Part shown: positions 42,800 to 55,574 of the stretch, one piece after another
How the letters are laid out: each line of letters begins with the position of its first letter
Position numbering within the stretch: position 1 is the stretch's first letter
Source of the DNA: Setaria digitata
Taxonomy: Eukaryota; Nematoda; Chromadorea; Rhabditida; Setariidae
Reading direction: 5' to 3'
DNA: 64,000 nucleotides
NCBI GenBank assembly: GCA_003640385.1
Contig: RCAB01000012.1
Coordinates: 1 to 64,000, forward strand
The notes under the pieces: generated by a model
The model's input: the letters and a program-made list of their open reading frames with translations, nothing else
Told to the model about the DNA's origin: nothing
Databases searched by the model: none
Made by a program: the position numbers and the translations under genes

Positions 42800-44184
42800 T
42801 TCTAATTTATAAGCTTTTTGTCGCAGATTGTTGAACCATCAGCATAAACTCGTGTTCTGAGCTTTTCAAAGTTTCCTGTTGGTTTGATGAGTTAATGCTT
42901 TCCATAAACTGCCCAAAAATTTTTTAAATCTTTTGAAGATGGATTTATTAGAACACTTGATCTTATATATAAGCAATTAATAAGGAAGAAGACAAAACAC
43001 AAATGGCGAATGCTTAGGATTTTTGCCAATATATGAACACAGTTGTGCCTTGTTGAGGTGTGTGTCTCCTTGGTTATTATCCATATATCTTTAGATTTAG
43101 TGTCTTTACTTTGGAAGTCTCAAAAAATTCGACTCTAATTATTCGTAAAAATAGTTTTGCTTCTTTTTTTACCTTTGCTCAGCCTGCAGCAAAAACTTCG
43201 TTGTTTGACTGCAAATGTTTTTCAAAGTTATTACAGTGACATGTTTTTTGCCACATGAAAACTTCTCAAACTAGTCTATTATTTCAAGTTCTCTGTATGG
43301 TAAACTAACAAGCTATTCTTTCTTTTTTTATGATACTTTTCTCTTTTTCGCATTCATTTTCCTTTCGCGTATTTTCCTTCTTTTGTGCGAGTGCCTAAAT
43401 TGCACTGCCGAAATATGCGTCCGATATTTTCAGTGTAAAATAGCAATTGCATTTTCAGTTTGGAACATGCTTTGCAGAATGAAATTTTTAACTGTAAATT
43501 AAGCTTTTATATTTCGCATTTTCTCTTCGTTATTTTTATCCCACGTGTATTTGGTATGGAAAATGAAGCAGATTTCGAGATAGCTATGAGCCTAAGCTTT
43601 TATTTTAATAAGTCGACTGAGTTAAGGATTAACAAAGTCTCACACATTTTTACATTCAGTTTGTGTGACCGCGTATATAGAAATATATATATAGAAATAT
43701 CGAGTGTAAAGAAGTTCAAGTGCCTATAGAAGGTGCTTCGAAGAAATCTAATGTCGACGTTTTTATTGAATTATGATGTGTAATTATGAACTATTGTGTG
43801 AAATTCAGCTAAATCCAATAAAGCTGGGGGAGTTATTTCTCGTGATGAGATTTGACGTGAAAATGTTTTCTTAATAGGAAGTTTGGTGTTGACTTCTGTT
43901 ATCGCTTCCATCTTTTTTCATTTTTGTTATTTTGGTTATTCGAAACATTCTTGTATTTGTCTAAAAAAATTGCTTCTAAATACTTTGTTTCGGCTTGTTA
44001 TATTTTTGTTGATAAATTATTCTGTTTGATAAACTTTGCATTTTACTAGAGTAAAGAAGGTTGTTTTGTGCGAAACTATATTTATGTACTAATTGTGGTG
44101 GTAAACTACAGAAGTTTTAAACTGTTGTAGATGGTTTTGTTTTGGGTTAATTGTTTTTACTGATTCAAGCTCTGTTTAGTGCAT
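42800..44184. other. MED4 3' region and spacer
   Basis: About 1.4 kb of AT-rich DNA. AATAAA at 43817-43822 is a candidate polyadenylation signal, implying a long MED4 3' UTR if used. The plus-strand frame at 43460-43729 has no recognisable domain. Confidence 0.4.
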
Positions 44185-44674
44185 ATGAATGATTCAAGGG
44201 AAGTGGTGGATGTAGTCGCTCCAAGTTCGAATAGCGGTCCTGACATATGCGATGCCAAAGTTCATTCTCAACAAATGAGTAGTACCAACACAGGCATGCC
44301 AAGTTTGTTGAAACTAGTTCTTTTGCAAATGATTGGTTTTCCAAATATGTGAAAAGTGTAGCTCTTATTGTCGGGTTTGTGCAAGTGATTGCTTACAGAG
44401 TTGCACGACTTCCCTGATCTAACAGATTTTGTCAATCAGCGGATGGAAGATTATTTAAATAAACTGTTCGTGACTCGGTATACAATGGTAAGGATATCCG
44501 TTCTATTGCGATTATAAGAATGTTAATAATGCTAGAGTTAGTTAGATGATTTTGATTTAAGATTTCCAGGCGAATGAGCTCTATGCAGAGGTTGCAAATG
44601 GTTTTCCAGATCCAGTCATTGTGTATCCATGGAATAGAAGACGGAAAAGGAATTTCGACCATATGTATATATAA
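44185..44674 (+). CDS. Small three-exon protein of unknown family (103 aa)
   Basis: Exons 44185-44302, 44399-44487 and 44570-44674 join in phase (1, then 0) to a 103-residue product ending at TAA 44672-44674. TGTTTAG lies a few bases before the ATG and may be a trans-splice site. Donors are CCAA|GTTTG and ATG|GTAAGG; acceptors are TTACAG and TTTCCAG. The N-terminal 35 residues are polar and Ser-rich. The rest looks folded: LHDFPDLTDFVNQRMEDYLN, then NELYAEVANGFPDPVIVYPW and a basic NRRRKRNFD tail that could be a nuclear localisation signal. I do not recognise the family. The correct phases at both joins and the compact, charged, stop-free exons make a real gene likely. It lies 1.4 kb downstream of MED4 on the same strand. 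Confidence 0.6.
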
Positions 44675-46040
44675 TTATAATTACGTTTTCATTGAACATT
44701 CCAATTTGTGACTTGCAGCAGCCAATAATTCTAGAGCTTATATGTTTGTGTATTAGTAGGGAAAATTTTTTTTTGGCAACTTCGATGAGACTTAGTGAGT
44801 TCATACTATTTTGAGAATGAGTTTATACTTTTTATAGCTGAGATTTTGAAAATTGGTTCTCAAACTTTGTTGAAAGTTAGCCTTATAAAAAGAGGAACAT
44901 ACTTTCCTCTCTGTCATGTGCAAGTTTTAGTGATAATCAGTTACGACCCTGGAGGGAAGACAACAGGCGAAGTGTCGGATCAGAATGGCGAAGTGGATGG
45001 ATAAATTCGAATTATGACCGGCACGCTACACAAGAATCAAGAAAGAGACGCAAATTAGATGTGGAACATGGTCGTATTTCTTATCCAGGCAGGACGAATC
45101 CTTGATTTCGGTCATTAATTGTTGACGAGAAAATCTAGAACGCCTAACATTTTCTGGAGAAATGTGACATAATGCGAGTTCTTGATATACATAAGTTTTC
45201 CAATATAACACACCTGGGATAGACAGTATTTTTGTTCTATAAAAACTGTAAAGAAACTGAAGAATCTGAATACTTTATTTCAGCAAACTGAGGTATGTAA
45301 ATAATCACCATTTCCGTGATAGAAAATACTGGAATTAAATTTTACTGCGTATGAGGAAAAATTTCGTTCGAAGACTGGGGAAACTTTAAGCTATACAATT
45401 CAGAAAAAAAACTCTTACTCATGCTGAAAATTAAGGATACTGTGATTCCCATCAATGGTGCAAATAATATATGATATTTCATAATATCAGTGGACACTGA
45501 ATATTACCAAATCATAAATTAAAGTGAGCAGCGGCAGCGTACTATGAAATAATTTCCTATTACTGTAGAAGGCTTAGGGAATTATGTACTATTCTCTCTC
45601 CAACTACCTTTACGCATTGATTAGTTTTTAGTTTTCCCATCATAAAATGGAACACTATACCATATTTAATGGAAATAAGGTGACCAACAATTACCAAAAG
45701 TTTTGAGAAAGCGAATGTTCATTAATAATGTAATCCTTCGTAAAATTTACAAGAGAATCTAATGCATGAAATTGAAGTCCATATTCTTTAAGTCACCGCA
45801 CTGTCATGAATTCAGCCTTACTGGAACTTGAAAGGCTTAGTCTCTCCCAGGGAAAACTTGAAATGCTCAGAAAGCCTTTATCTTTCATTAAAATGTAGAG
45901 GAGGAGCAAGCACATAGACGAATTAAGTTATGAAAACTTCATCTTTAAAAAGACTTAGAATTCCATGTGAAGTCCTATCTTTCATCATTTTGCAACCAAA
46001 TCTTGTGAGCAGTGAAGGAAGCGTATATAAATCGCGAATA
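44675..46040. other. Convergent spacer before PARL
   Basis: About 1.4 kb with no supported gene on either strand. It presumably contains both 3' UTRs. Confidence 0.4.
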
Positions 46041-48309
46041 TCAAGAAGGACGAGGCGAGCTACTTCGATTTCGTCGTGGTCGCCCTATTTCCTCTCTTTT
46101 TTCTGCATTTAAACCACATAATTTAAGCACTTTATCTCCATATTTCTTCCAAATGAAGTGCTGACCGTATATACCGTAGAATCTGGAACAGTAATGAAAA
46201 CAAAACATGTCCCCTACACAATGTAATCTTGCAAATACAAAAACAAGCTCTACCATTGTAGGTCACAAAAATCTACACATGACATGATGTCGTGTGTTTT
46301 TTTTTAGTATTCAGGGATTTACAAATTTCAAATGTATTCAAACATACAAGCCAAAAAGTGATCCTCCCAAATGTGCTGCGTGATCGAACATTTTGAAGCC
46401 AAGCAGCAAACATATGAAATCAAAAGCAATCATTCCGCTTACAGCTGATTTCGCCGAGAAATCAAAATGTGGTATAAAAACAATTTTTAGCCTTGCATCT
46501 GGCATCTTCATGCAAGTGTACACTAGTAGCGCCATTATTGCACCACTCTGTAATTCAAGACTTTAAAAGACTAAGATTTAAGTTCCCTCCAAGAATTATA
46601 AAAGGAAAAAAAAACTGACTGCTCCAAGGGCTCGTCGATTTGTTCTGATTAGACATTTATGGGTTATTCCAGCCAAAGACGATACCGCAGCAGCGGTTAT
46701 GTAAAAGGCCCAGAACTGTAAATATATTCGCCGAAATATTAAACTTTTGTTAACTACAAAAGAAGGAAGAAGAAGGAAAAAAAATGACTTCAAACAATGA
46801 TGCAGACGAATAGCGAACACTTATTAGAGGATAAAGAATGATTTAAATTAAAATTTTAAGCCATAAACCTGTTCAATCCCAAGAAATTGATCGATGGAAA
46901 GAGGGGCAAATGTATTCAATACATACATATTCAGTACTAGATGAAGCATATTTGCATGGGAGAAAGCACTTAAAACCATTGGAAGACACAAAGCCTCTGA
47001 AATATATCATTACTTCAGGTCTGCAGTAAGCAAAATAATTAATGAGTAAAGTCGGCATGTTCTTGAAGCATTAAGTTAAACTTTTATGAAAATCTGGATA
47101 AACTTGCAGAATAAATACACAACTGTTGATGAGTGTTTAATTTCGAGCATATTAGAAAACAAATAAATTTCAACAAGAATTATCCTATCTCTCAAAGAAA
47201 AAGATTAGGCTTTGAAGCAAGTGAATGATTTAAATGCAAAAAATTCTTCCAAGTTCAGAAAATTCAGAAGAAATTGGAGAGTGGTAAGTTTCAAAATCCT
47301 TAGTAGCAAGAGAGCGCAGAAACATACTTGAAGCAAAACTATTTGTAAACCATCTCCACATGAACAATTGCCAAGACTTGATTCCCCACATCAGCATCAC
47401 AATCATGTTTATACCAACGAGCACAAAAGTACATTTAACACCATCCCGAAGTTGACGATATTTGGCAAAACGATCCTTGGTTTCATTATACCTCGTAGTG
47501 ACTATCCCGCAGATTTCGCGCCACCCAAAAGTAAAAACAAAATTGCAGCCAAATCAACAGTGTCAATAAGATTAATCACTTTTATACATAATCATGTATA
47601 AATAAAGAGTTTCTGATCTGAACAGAAAAAGCGATCATTATTCGGGAAAGCTTCGGGAATTTCTCATCCATTTAAAAATATCAATCAAAAAGCAGAATCT
47701 TTTTTTTTCACCCAACATGATTTATAACAGAATAAAAACCTGACACGTACCTGGATCTCTTAAGATCATATATTGTAGCCAGCGCAAATGACATAACTCC
47801 AACCTAAACAACAAAAAAGTGGTAAATTCAAGTTTTTAAAAGCATGAATAAAAGCGGTAGAAATAAGAAAAAAAATTATTTCTAATAATTAAATTTTCTG
47901 TAAAGACCACATAAATGATAAGGGATTTCCATAGCTTACTAAGTTTAGCACAAATTCTATCATGAAGGTTACTTTACCCTGATTATTTAGACCACTTTGA
48001 TTTTTTGTTCTTTCGACATTAAAAGACTAAAACTGCATTGCGGAAAAAATTTAAAATGACTACAGAATATACCCCAACAGTAAATCCGAATGCCTTCCAC
48101 AGATCTCTTGGTGAACGAAGTGGAATTATATCTTCTTGGTAAGGCAATTTCTGTTTCGACTGTTCTATTTTCTCTTTAAGTTCATCAATTCGCCGCCGAT
48201 ATTTCTCCTTCCTGTTTAATCCAAAACGACTTCTTACTGGTTGGAGAAGCAACAATCTTGGAGATTTCCTAGTTAACTCGCACGTCCATCTCATAAGATT
48301 ACACAGCAT
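46041..48309 (-). CDS. PARL: Mitochondrial rhomboid protease PARL
   Basis: Multi-exon gene from ATG 48309 to the stop at 46041-46043. PARL (rom-5 in C. elegans) is the inner-membrane intramembrane serine protease that cleaves PINK1, PGAM5 and similar substrates. The N terminus, MLCNLMRWTCELTRKSPRLL, is a basic matrix presequence. The rhomboid core shows SHANMLHLVLNMYVL (TM2 histidine and asparagine) at about 46950-47000. The catalytic serine motif GASGAIMALL is assembled across the intron near 46540. The catalytic histidine is in FDHAAHLGG (about 46350). The C-terminal YGQHFIWKKYGDKVLKL matches the human YGHELIWKNREPLVKI tail. Both dyad residues are present, so an active protease is expected. 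TTTCTAG just before the ATG suggests trans-splicing. Confidence 0.94.
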
Positions 48310-50264
48310 ACCCTAGAAACAATCTTTTAAAAAAGAATAATAACGACAAATAAAAAGTGCATCATTTTAACTTGTTGGAAATATTCGATGCCAAAAATAG
48401 CTTCCTAAAAATCTATCCTGAAAGTTATCTATCTGCATGATTCGAAACCTATCCAGAAAAACTTGACCCTTGATGAGACCAGATAATTCTTTGCTATTTC
48501 TACAAATAACACAAATGATAGTAACAATGATATTGAGAAACTGAAAAATGTCGATACTCCGTTACAATATTGTTTGTTAAGTTAAAGCAACCTACCGATA
48601 CACCTGCTTTTTTCTTCACCACTTTCAACCAGCACAGTCAAAATGGAAAAAGTCAAAAGCCAAACGCAAGTGACTTTTCAATTTTCTCCAACAATTCTGC
48701 CTTAACGTAAAATAGAAATGCCACTTAAAGTAAAATAATTGACTCAACTTTTACATAACTAATTTGAAATAGGCAAAATACATGACCACTGCGAGAAAAA
48801 GTATGATAAATTTGTATATATCTGGAAGCTTAAAAGAAGCCTATGAACATCCCACAAAAACTGATAAGAAGCGGGAAGTGACTATCTGTCAGATATTTTA
48901 TTATTTCACCTACAAACAATCGCATCCACACAAACCCCTAAGATAAAGTAGCCTTTCACTTAATCTAATTCAATTTCATCTCATATTGTAACCGAAAGCG
49001 GTCAGAAAAGAGTCAAATAATTCTGGAATGCTAATTAGGTAAACAGATCATAGTTAGGGAGTGCATGTTGTCGACCATATACCGACTGTTTAGCTGCCCT
49101 CTGTTACACAAGTTGATATTTAAAGTTTCCCTAGCAAATACCTCCCACCGTCTTTAAAATCGGTACCCCACTTATAGTGCACCATTGCGACTTGGCACAA
49201 GTTTCAAGAAATGTTCACTTCCTGATGGAAAATTTTTAAACTTTTCTTCTTTATTAAATTACTCGAACACGATTACTGGGCAAAATATCTGAAATTCCTT
49301 CGAGGAAATGTATGTTAGCACTTTTAATGGAAGATAACCAATACGAATATTCATTTCTCATTTTGCACAACCGGTAAATCCACTTACATCAACGAAAGAT
49401 GCAGATCCAATTACTGGACTCTCATCGTTCTTTGCCAGTCACTTCACTGAAAAATGAATTCCAAAAAACAAATTTAGTGATTTGAAAAAAAAGTTGCAAG
49501 GACACATAAGGATTTTTATTTTAAGTAATCAAGCTATTTCCATATAAGAAACGGTTACAAACCGTAGAATAAATCATGTTATCAAGATGGAATTTTACTT
49601 GCAGCAGAGGAATAATAGAATAAAACAGTATAAGACACAACAGAAATCCACAAATCTAGCCTTTAGATACACCACTTTTCTAGCCACAATAAGTCATAAT
49701 AATCTGCCAGCTTTAGCAGCAGCACCTTAAAGTGTTACTTAAAGTGCGTTGTTACCTAAATTTAAACTAAATATTTTCCCAATCTGAACAGACTGAACGA
49801 ATGTTCCAACTAAAAAAAAGAAAAAAAAAATGCTCCAACGATCGCTCCAACAGTTAGTTCACTTATCTCTTTCCGACATCGAAAAGTTCATCAGAAATAA
49901 AACATCAAGATCGAATTCTACCCACTCTTCCAGCAACAGTGACGAGCCATATTACTCGGAGAAATTTTCTGGCTTTCAAAACTTAAAAACAGTTGTCAAT
50001 AAATCTGTTTTAGATTAACGAGCGCCTGCTAATTAAAATAAGGAAGCGTCAAGCAATGACCCATCATCTAAAATCGGGGCAAGCCTTACAAATACTTTCA
50101 GATTTAGAAATTGATCAGAAAAAAATAAAGAAAACAATACAATATAACCAGTTAAAATGTTTATAAATAAAATCACCTACGCAATATTTAATAACGAAAC
50201 ACAACCAGTAACACGTCAAGTCATTTAATTACTGTAACTTCAAACAAAACAAGCAACAATTTAT
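48310..50264. other. Spacer between PARL and FARSA
   Basis: About 2 kb upstream of PARL and downstream of FARSA, both on the minus strand. A minus-strand segment near 49388-49451 is bounded by TTTTTCAG and GAT|GTAAGT and could be a noncoding first exon of PARL. The 62-codon plus-strand frame at 49830-50018 is serine-rich without a recognisable domain. Confidence 0.35.
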
Positions 50265-53200
50265 TTAATTTTTGTCAAGATAACACATTGGATTCTCATA
50301 AACCATTCGTAAATCAACTTTTGGACCAAACAGATCTCTTATATTATCGATGCCATAACGAATCATCGTTGGTCTGTAAAACTTTTTTCGAAAGCAGCTG
50401 GTACTGAATAATTTAGTATTATGACGTTGATGCACGTTCATCAAACAAATGCTTAGCTTATTATTTAGAGATCTTCTGTAATATGATCAAGAGAGACACT
50501 AATTTGCAAGAGAAATTGAATAAAAAGCTTACCTTTCCAAGGAGAGCCCATAACCAGCAACGTTTACATCAGATGGCAATCCCATGGGCAACAACATTTC
50601 AGGACGAAACATACCCGAATTGCCTATTTCCACCCATTTTTTCAACCCTTCATGAAAAGCAAATATTTCCATCGATGGTTCGGTATAAGGATTATAGGTT
50701 GGTTTAAAACGAAGATTCTTAATACCTGAAATTATTTACACTAGTGAAATTTTACATTAAAAATATTCTGGCTAAAACAGTGAAATTTTTTTCGAAATGG
50801 TTATGGAAATGAGTATTAAATCAAGCAATCAAATTATTGTTGAATTAACTCACCACATTTGCGGAAAAATTCAGTGAAAAGACCCATAACATGAGCAAGT
50901 GTTAAGTTCTTCTCAGCAATAACACCTTCAACCTAAAAAATGAGTATAAAAATACCCCTTCTTCTCAGAACTAAACATAAAAGTAAGTAAAGTAATAAAA
51001 CCTATAAACTGATACTTAAAATCCATTATCGGAGTTGACTTACCTGATGGAATTCGGCTAAATGTGTTGCATCCAACGTTTCATTGCGGAAAACTCTATC
51101 GATGCTGAACATTTTTGTAGACTTGAAATCCTGCAAGGTTAATTAATCAGAGAAGCTATGGACAAAAAGAAAAAAAAAAAAAAAAAGACTGTCTTACACT
51201 GATCCACAATCGCTTGGTGAAAGCAGGAAATCACAACTTCTGCTATATTTTAAGAATACTATCATATAATTCATATTAATTTCGTCATTCCCGAAACATA
51301 ATTAACCGTACAGTTGTTGAGATGAATAAAATACATAAAGAATATAACACACAAAAGCAAAAAAAAAAGTGCATAATAAGGACCTCTTTAGCGAGTTTGT
51401 ATAACTGACGAGCGCTGACCGCTGTCGTGTGTGTTCGTAAGACATTTTTTTGAGCCTCTTCTAATTTCCAGTCATAGTTATAACTGAAATGAAACCAACG
51501 ATATCTCTTCGTCGATGTAGGAAAATTTGGTATTTCTTATTACCTTTCTTTAAAACACAATACAAAATTTAATAGGATGAAGACATAGATATAAACTTTA
51601 AAGTCATTATATCTGCGTAGCTACCAGCCAAAAATATTCATCACTCAAAAAGTTTACACCAAAAACCTACCCCCTGGAACCATATCCACCTTCAGCATGC
51701 ACCTTTTTAACTCGTTGTAAATAATCTTCAGGAAAACTAGAACTTGTTTCAGGATCTGACACAAAAAAAGTATCGTGAGCATCACGTGCTGGATGTTGCT
51801 GTGGTTGAAAAAGAGCATCAAAATTCCAGAAGGAAGACTCCACATATCTCAAAATAATAGCAAATAAATCATCATTAACTAGTTGTATGAGCGCCCATGT
51901 TTCCACTTAAATGCAAATAATTTCCGCATAACAGAAATCCTTTTCTTAATAGAGGGAGTAGGTAAGCCAGCCCACTACGAAAAACTAAACATTTTAGAAT
52001 TTAAATCCAATTTTTAATAATCTAATTTTTACTTCAAATGTCTCACCTGTTTGTAGGCATTTCAGCAAACCCCATTTGGAAAAAAATTTGTCGAAATTCA
52101 TTTCTCACTTTCATAAGTGGATGTAAATGACCACCAGATGGTAACACGCCTAACGCGTCGAAGTTATATTTCTTAAACAATTTCGTCCTCCATGAATTGC
52201 TACAAAACCGAATTATGTGATACATTTCTATCAAAGCGGCATCAGCAGCAAATAATCATGACAGTTTGATTTCACTTAAAAAAGATATTAAAACCAATAC
52301 TTTATAAGAACCCCACTTACCTCGTAATCATGTCCGCCGTAAGATCAACTTCCAGTTTATTTAAAACAGTCGAAAACAGTGGACCTTTTTTGACTAAATA
52401 GCTTTTGATGTTACTGAAAAGTAGGTAGCGTTTCAAGAATAAACAAAGCAGTGAATATTACTGATATTTCATGTTCAAATAATATAACTAAAAATAGAAC
52501 GCCCAGCTTAACTACATACGTTTGCATAAAGTGACGCATGGTAGATATTCACTTTTCTTTCCAATTATTTTATCTTTTATATTTTTCCTTCTCTTCTGCA
52601 CCATCCGACATATAGCACACTCGATCCAGTCTGCAGTGAACCCTAATTTTATTTTTCGAAGCAACCCCACCATCTAGGCTATATATATTTCATTTCTCTA
52701 CTTGGGATGCTATCATGTTCTAAATTACAAGATGAAGATGTACATATCAAAATGCAAGAAATACAGCAAATATCCATAAAAAAACCTACATTTCGGTCAA
52801 CAATTTCCTCTTCTTCAGTTCCACAAAAGTTTTCGCAGTCAAGTTTTTTATATTCTTTTCCAGAATCATCTTGAGTTCATTCTGCACTTTATCGTTGATT
52901 GTTTCAACTTTTCGCACTAGACGTAATGCTCCGGCAGACTTATCAACTGCAATCCATCCGGAAGCTATTGCTTTACTTATTCCCACTTTACCGAACGGCA
53001 ATTTCTGTGAATAAAATGATTTTTAAAACATTTTTTGATGAAAATGTAATGAACTTCCTTAAAAATCTTAGTTAAGACTCAACATGATATAAGCGATACT
53101 TTAAAACCAGAAGAATATGATCAACTGAAGAATGAGTTACCATTAACTCCATCTGATCAATTCCATTTGGCCCCGTAAGTATAAAAATTTTGGCCTCATG

Positions 53201-53602
53201 GGAGCCATTTTCAGCCACTTCAATCCCTTCAGCTGTCAATTCGAAAGTTTTCGAAACCCGTTCCTCCGTTTCCACAAGCTGTAATACATGAGAATCGCAG
53301 AATCCGTAACTATAAAAGCAATGTAAAAATGGTCTATGGCAAAAGCTTCGAGAATTACCGTCTTTATTCAGGAAGCAAATCGAAAATTAGCATAGCAGTA
53401 AATAAGAAAAATAAATTCGAGTAATACGAACTCCATTAAAAGCTTCTAAACTCTTCACAGCACCCACTACTTTTTGATGATCCTCTCTATTTGTTGTGGC
53501 ATATTCGAATGTATCCAAATGATTATGTTGGTTAAGATAATACAGCAAATTCTGGGATAAACTAGTATCACTTGTTTCTTCACAGATTAATGGTGCCATC
53601 AT
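50265..53602 (-). CDS. FARSA: Phenylalanyl-tRNA synthetase alpha subunit, cytosolic
   Basis: Multi-exon gene; the conventional start is ATG 53602 and the TAA is at 50265-50267. FARSA pairs with FARSB as the alpha2-beta2 enzyme that charges tRNA-Phe; alpha carries the class II catalytic core. Segments in order: [15 protein letters not shown] (N-terminal winged helix), [60 protein letters not shown], then [20 protein letters not shown] with HDTFFV (motif 1/2 region), [19 protein letters not shown] motif 2 near 51090, and the C-terminal [19 protein letters not shown] with MVYENP. Every block matches human FARSA. An exon boundary 49 nt upstream of the ATG (acceptor at 53652-53653) keeps an open frame into the ATG, and in-phase exons further upstream encode a GST-C domain (see 53989-54442), so the true protein may be about 79 residues longer. 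Confidence 0.95.
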
Positions 53603-53988
53603 TGTTTTACAAGTACTAAGCAGCGGCTTTTTAGACGTATTGGACGGAGAGCTACAATTAAAGTATTTGAAATGATATAAGATAGAAATTCATGATTATT
53701 AAGTGATGCTGAGTTCTGTCTCAAAACTTAGCACGCAAATTTTGAATGAAGGTCTTAACATGTAACATAACTTTGACCAGAACTTGGAATTTTTAGTCAT
53801 TTCTCATCAAAAGTCTAGGAGCATAATCTGATAAAATCGATATGGTTTATCTATACTAATGTCTAAGCACAAAAATCAATTAACCAATTACTTCAATCCT
53901 AGATTTTTGCAAATAACTCACTATTGCGATCCAAGCTTTGGACAGTTTCTATAACGAGAAAAGAAAACGAAAAAAACTCAAATCTAAC

Positions 53989-54442
53989 ATTGTTTGCTTC
54001 TCCAGGAATCTGAGATGATTCAACCAACGATAAAGATGAGGATATTTAAAAGGATTTACTGTATCTAAAGCAAACTTCTTGTATACAACCCAGTCGCTGT
54101 CGCAAGGTGAGTATCTAAAATGACTCGTGGTTGTCTAATATCAATAAAATAAGTAATGAAAAAATTATCAAATAATATCTTTAAATGTAAATTTTTTCGT
54201 TAAAAATTATAGAAGAACAAAGGTTCTAAGGGTAAGTCGAGAAAGATCGTAATGGTTCTGATCTTCTCACTTAGAAATTATGATGCTAATAATTTTCTAC
54301 GATGGAATAATTTCTGAAAAGCATGTCGCAAATTCCAAGTAAATAGAGATAACAAGTAAAATAAATCGACGTGGACTTACTCTCCGATGTAGCTGAAATT
54401 TGCCAAATGGTTGTTAAGCTTCTGTAGATTCCATTTGTCCAT
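53989..54442 (-). CDS. eEF1B-type GST-C mini-domain exons, probably the 5' end of FARSA
   Basis: Exon 54442-54381 (ATG GAC AAA TGG...) ends at GGAGA|GTAAGT, and exon 54114-53989 follows TTTTAG; they join in phase. The product has LQKLNNHLANFSYIGEYSPC, DSDWVVYKKF and YPHLYRWLNHLRFLEKQ. These align along the whole N-terminal GST-C-like domain of eEF1B ([20 protein letters not shown]...ALRWYNHIKSYEKEK). The second exon can leave through AAT|GTTAGA in phase 2, and the FARSA exon at 53651 needs exactly that phase, giving a stop-free SPSNTSKKPLLSTCKT linker into the FARSA methionine. The alternative is read-through to the TAG at 53949-53951, which would make a separate 75-residue protein. Such domains bind partner proteins in elongation-factor and synthetase complexes. 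An in-frame acceptor (CATTTAG) 30 nt upstream of the ATG could be the trans-splice site. Confidence 0.65.
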
Positions 54443-55574
54443 TAATGGTGGCAGACTTTTAGCACTAACCTAAATGTTACAAAATTCTATAGAACGCCAT
54501 AATTTATTTACGAACCTTCCGTCCGCTACTATACCAACAATAAGAAGAAAGAAGTGTAACTTTCACGGAAATAGTGCTACAAAGTACCGAAAAATACCGA
54601 GTCACTTCTGGATTTTCTTCACTATTTTCACTCTAAAGCTTTCACTGTTTCTTCATTTCTTCGAAACATGACTTCATCATAAGTAATGTAAAATACAATC
54701 CAGAAAATCTCAAGTCAGTGTTTTTCAGGAGCTCTTGAGATCAATCCACTTGTTAAAGCTTCAAAAAAATCTTGCTCCTCTTTGAGTGAAACCAATTTCT
54801 CCAATCTTATTTGAAAAATTCAATTCTGAAGACTTTTTAATAAGCATATGTTATATGAAAATGGAAGACTGATTAAAAATAAAACTGAGCTGAACCCAAG
54901 AAACTGGTAATAGAAAAACGTGAACAACCGTGGAATGCTTAATAAGTACAAGCACAACTTATGGAATAAAATAATTACTACTCAAATATAAATACTATTT
55001 AAAAAGCAAAGATATTGAAAAAAATTTTTTAGATCCGACCAATTTTTCCAGTGTTAATTTCTAAGTTCTTCAGGAAAAACAAAAAGGGCAAAACAAACAA
55101 TGCAGAGCAATAGCATTTAATTCAGCAACGTGTTCTCTAGAATATAAATAAGCTCCTACTGTCTCAACTGTTCAAGTAGAATAAGCACTCATAAAAACAG
55201 ATAAAGACTTATTAATTTACTTAGACGAATTTCACTTCTCCAGTTGTCTATAGCTTTCTTACGTGAATTTCACTTTTCTCAAGACTTTTTTTAAAGAGCA
55301 GACTTTAGTATTACAAGAAACTTACGTGCTACGTGCAACTATCACCTGGAATATTAAACACCACCTTACCTAGCCCACACTCATTGGTTATCATATAGGC
55401 CCAACATTACACGGTCCGTAAAAATAGGTCACTGAAACTTGAGAGCATCCTAGTGTTGGTACGAAAGCTATTTCGGGATGAGATGTGGCGGGGAGAGTCT
55501 GTTGGTGGTAGTATTGTGGTGCCGAAGGGAGATTGTGATGATGAACTGAATGTTTCAGTGAGTGAATCAGAAGA
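54443..55574. promoter_or_regulatory. Divergent region between FARSA locus and SURF2-like gene
   Basis: About 1.1 kb without a supported exon. It lies between divergent genes and so should contain both promoters. The 55391-55696 minus-strand frames overlap the SURF2 first exon and have no domain. Confidence 0.4.

Noticed and set aside
49830..50018. 62-codon serine-rich plus-strand frame
   Set aside because: ATG-headed but preceded by an A-rich tract, with no domain or intron signals; probably chance.
53941..53990. A 40-bp intron from 53988 to 53949 with an extra short exon before FARSA
   Set aside because: It keeps phase, but 40 bp is very short for this genome; direct splicing from 53989 to 53651 keeps phase as well and is simpler.
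54474..54671. 65-codon plus-strand frame opposite the FARSA locus
   Set aside because: No domain and no splice context; low-complexity phenylalanine-rich end.
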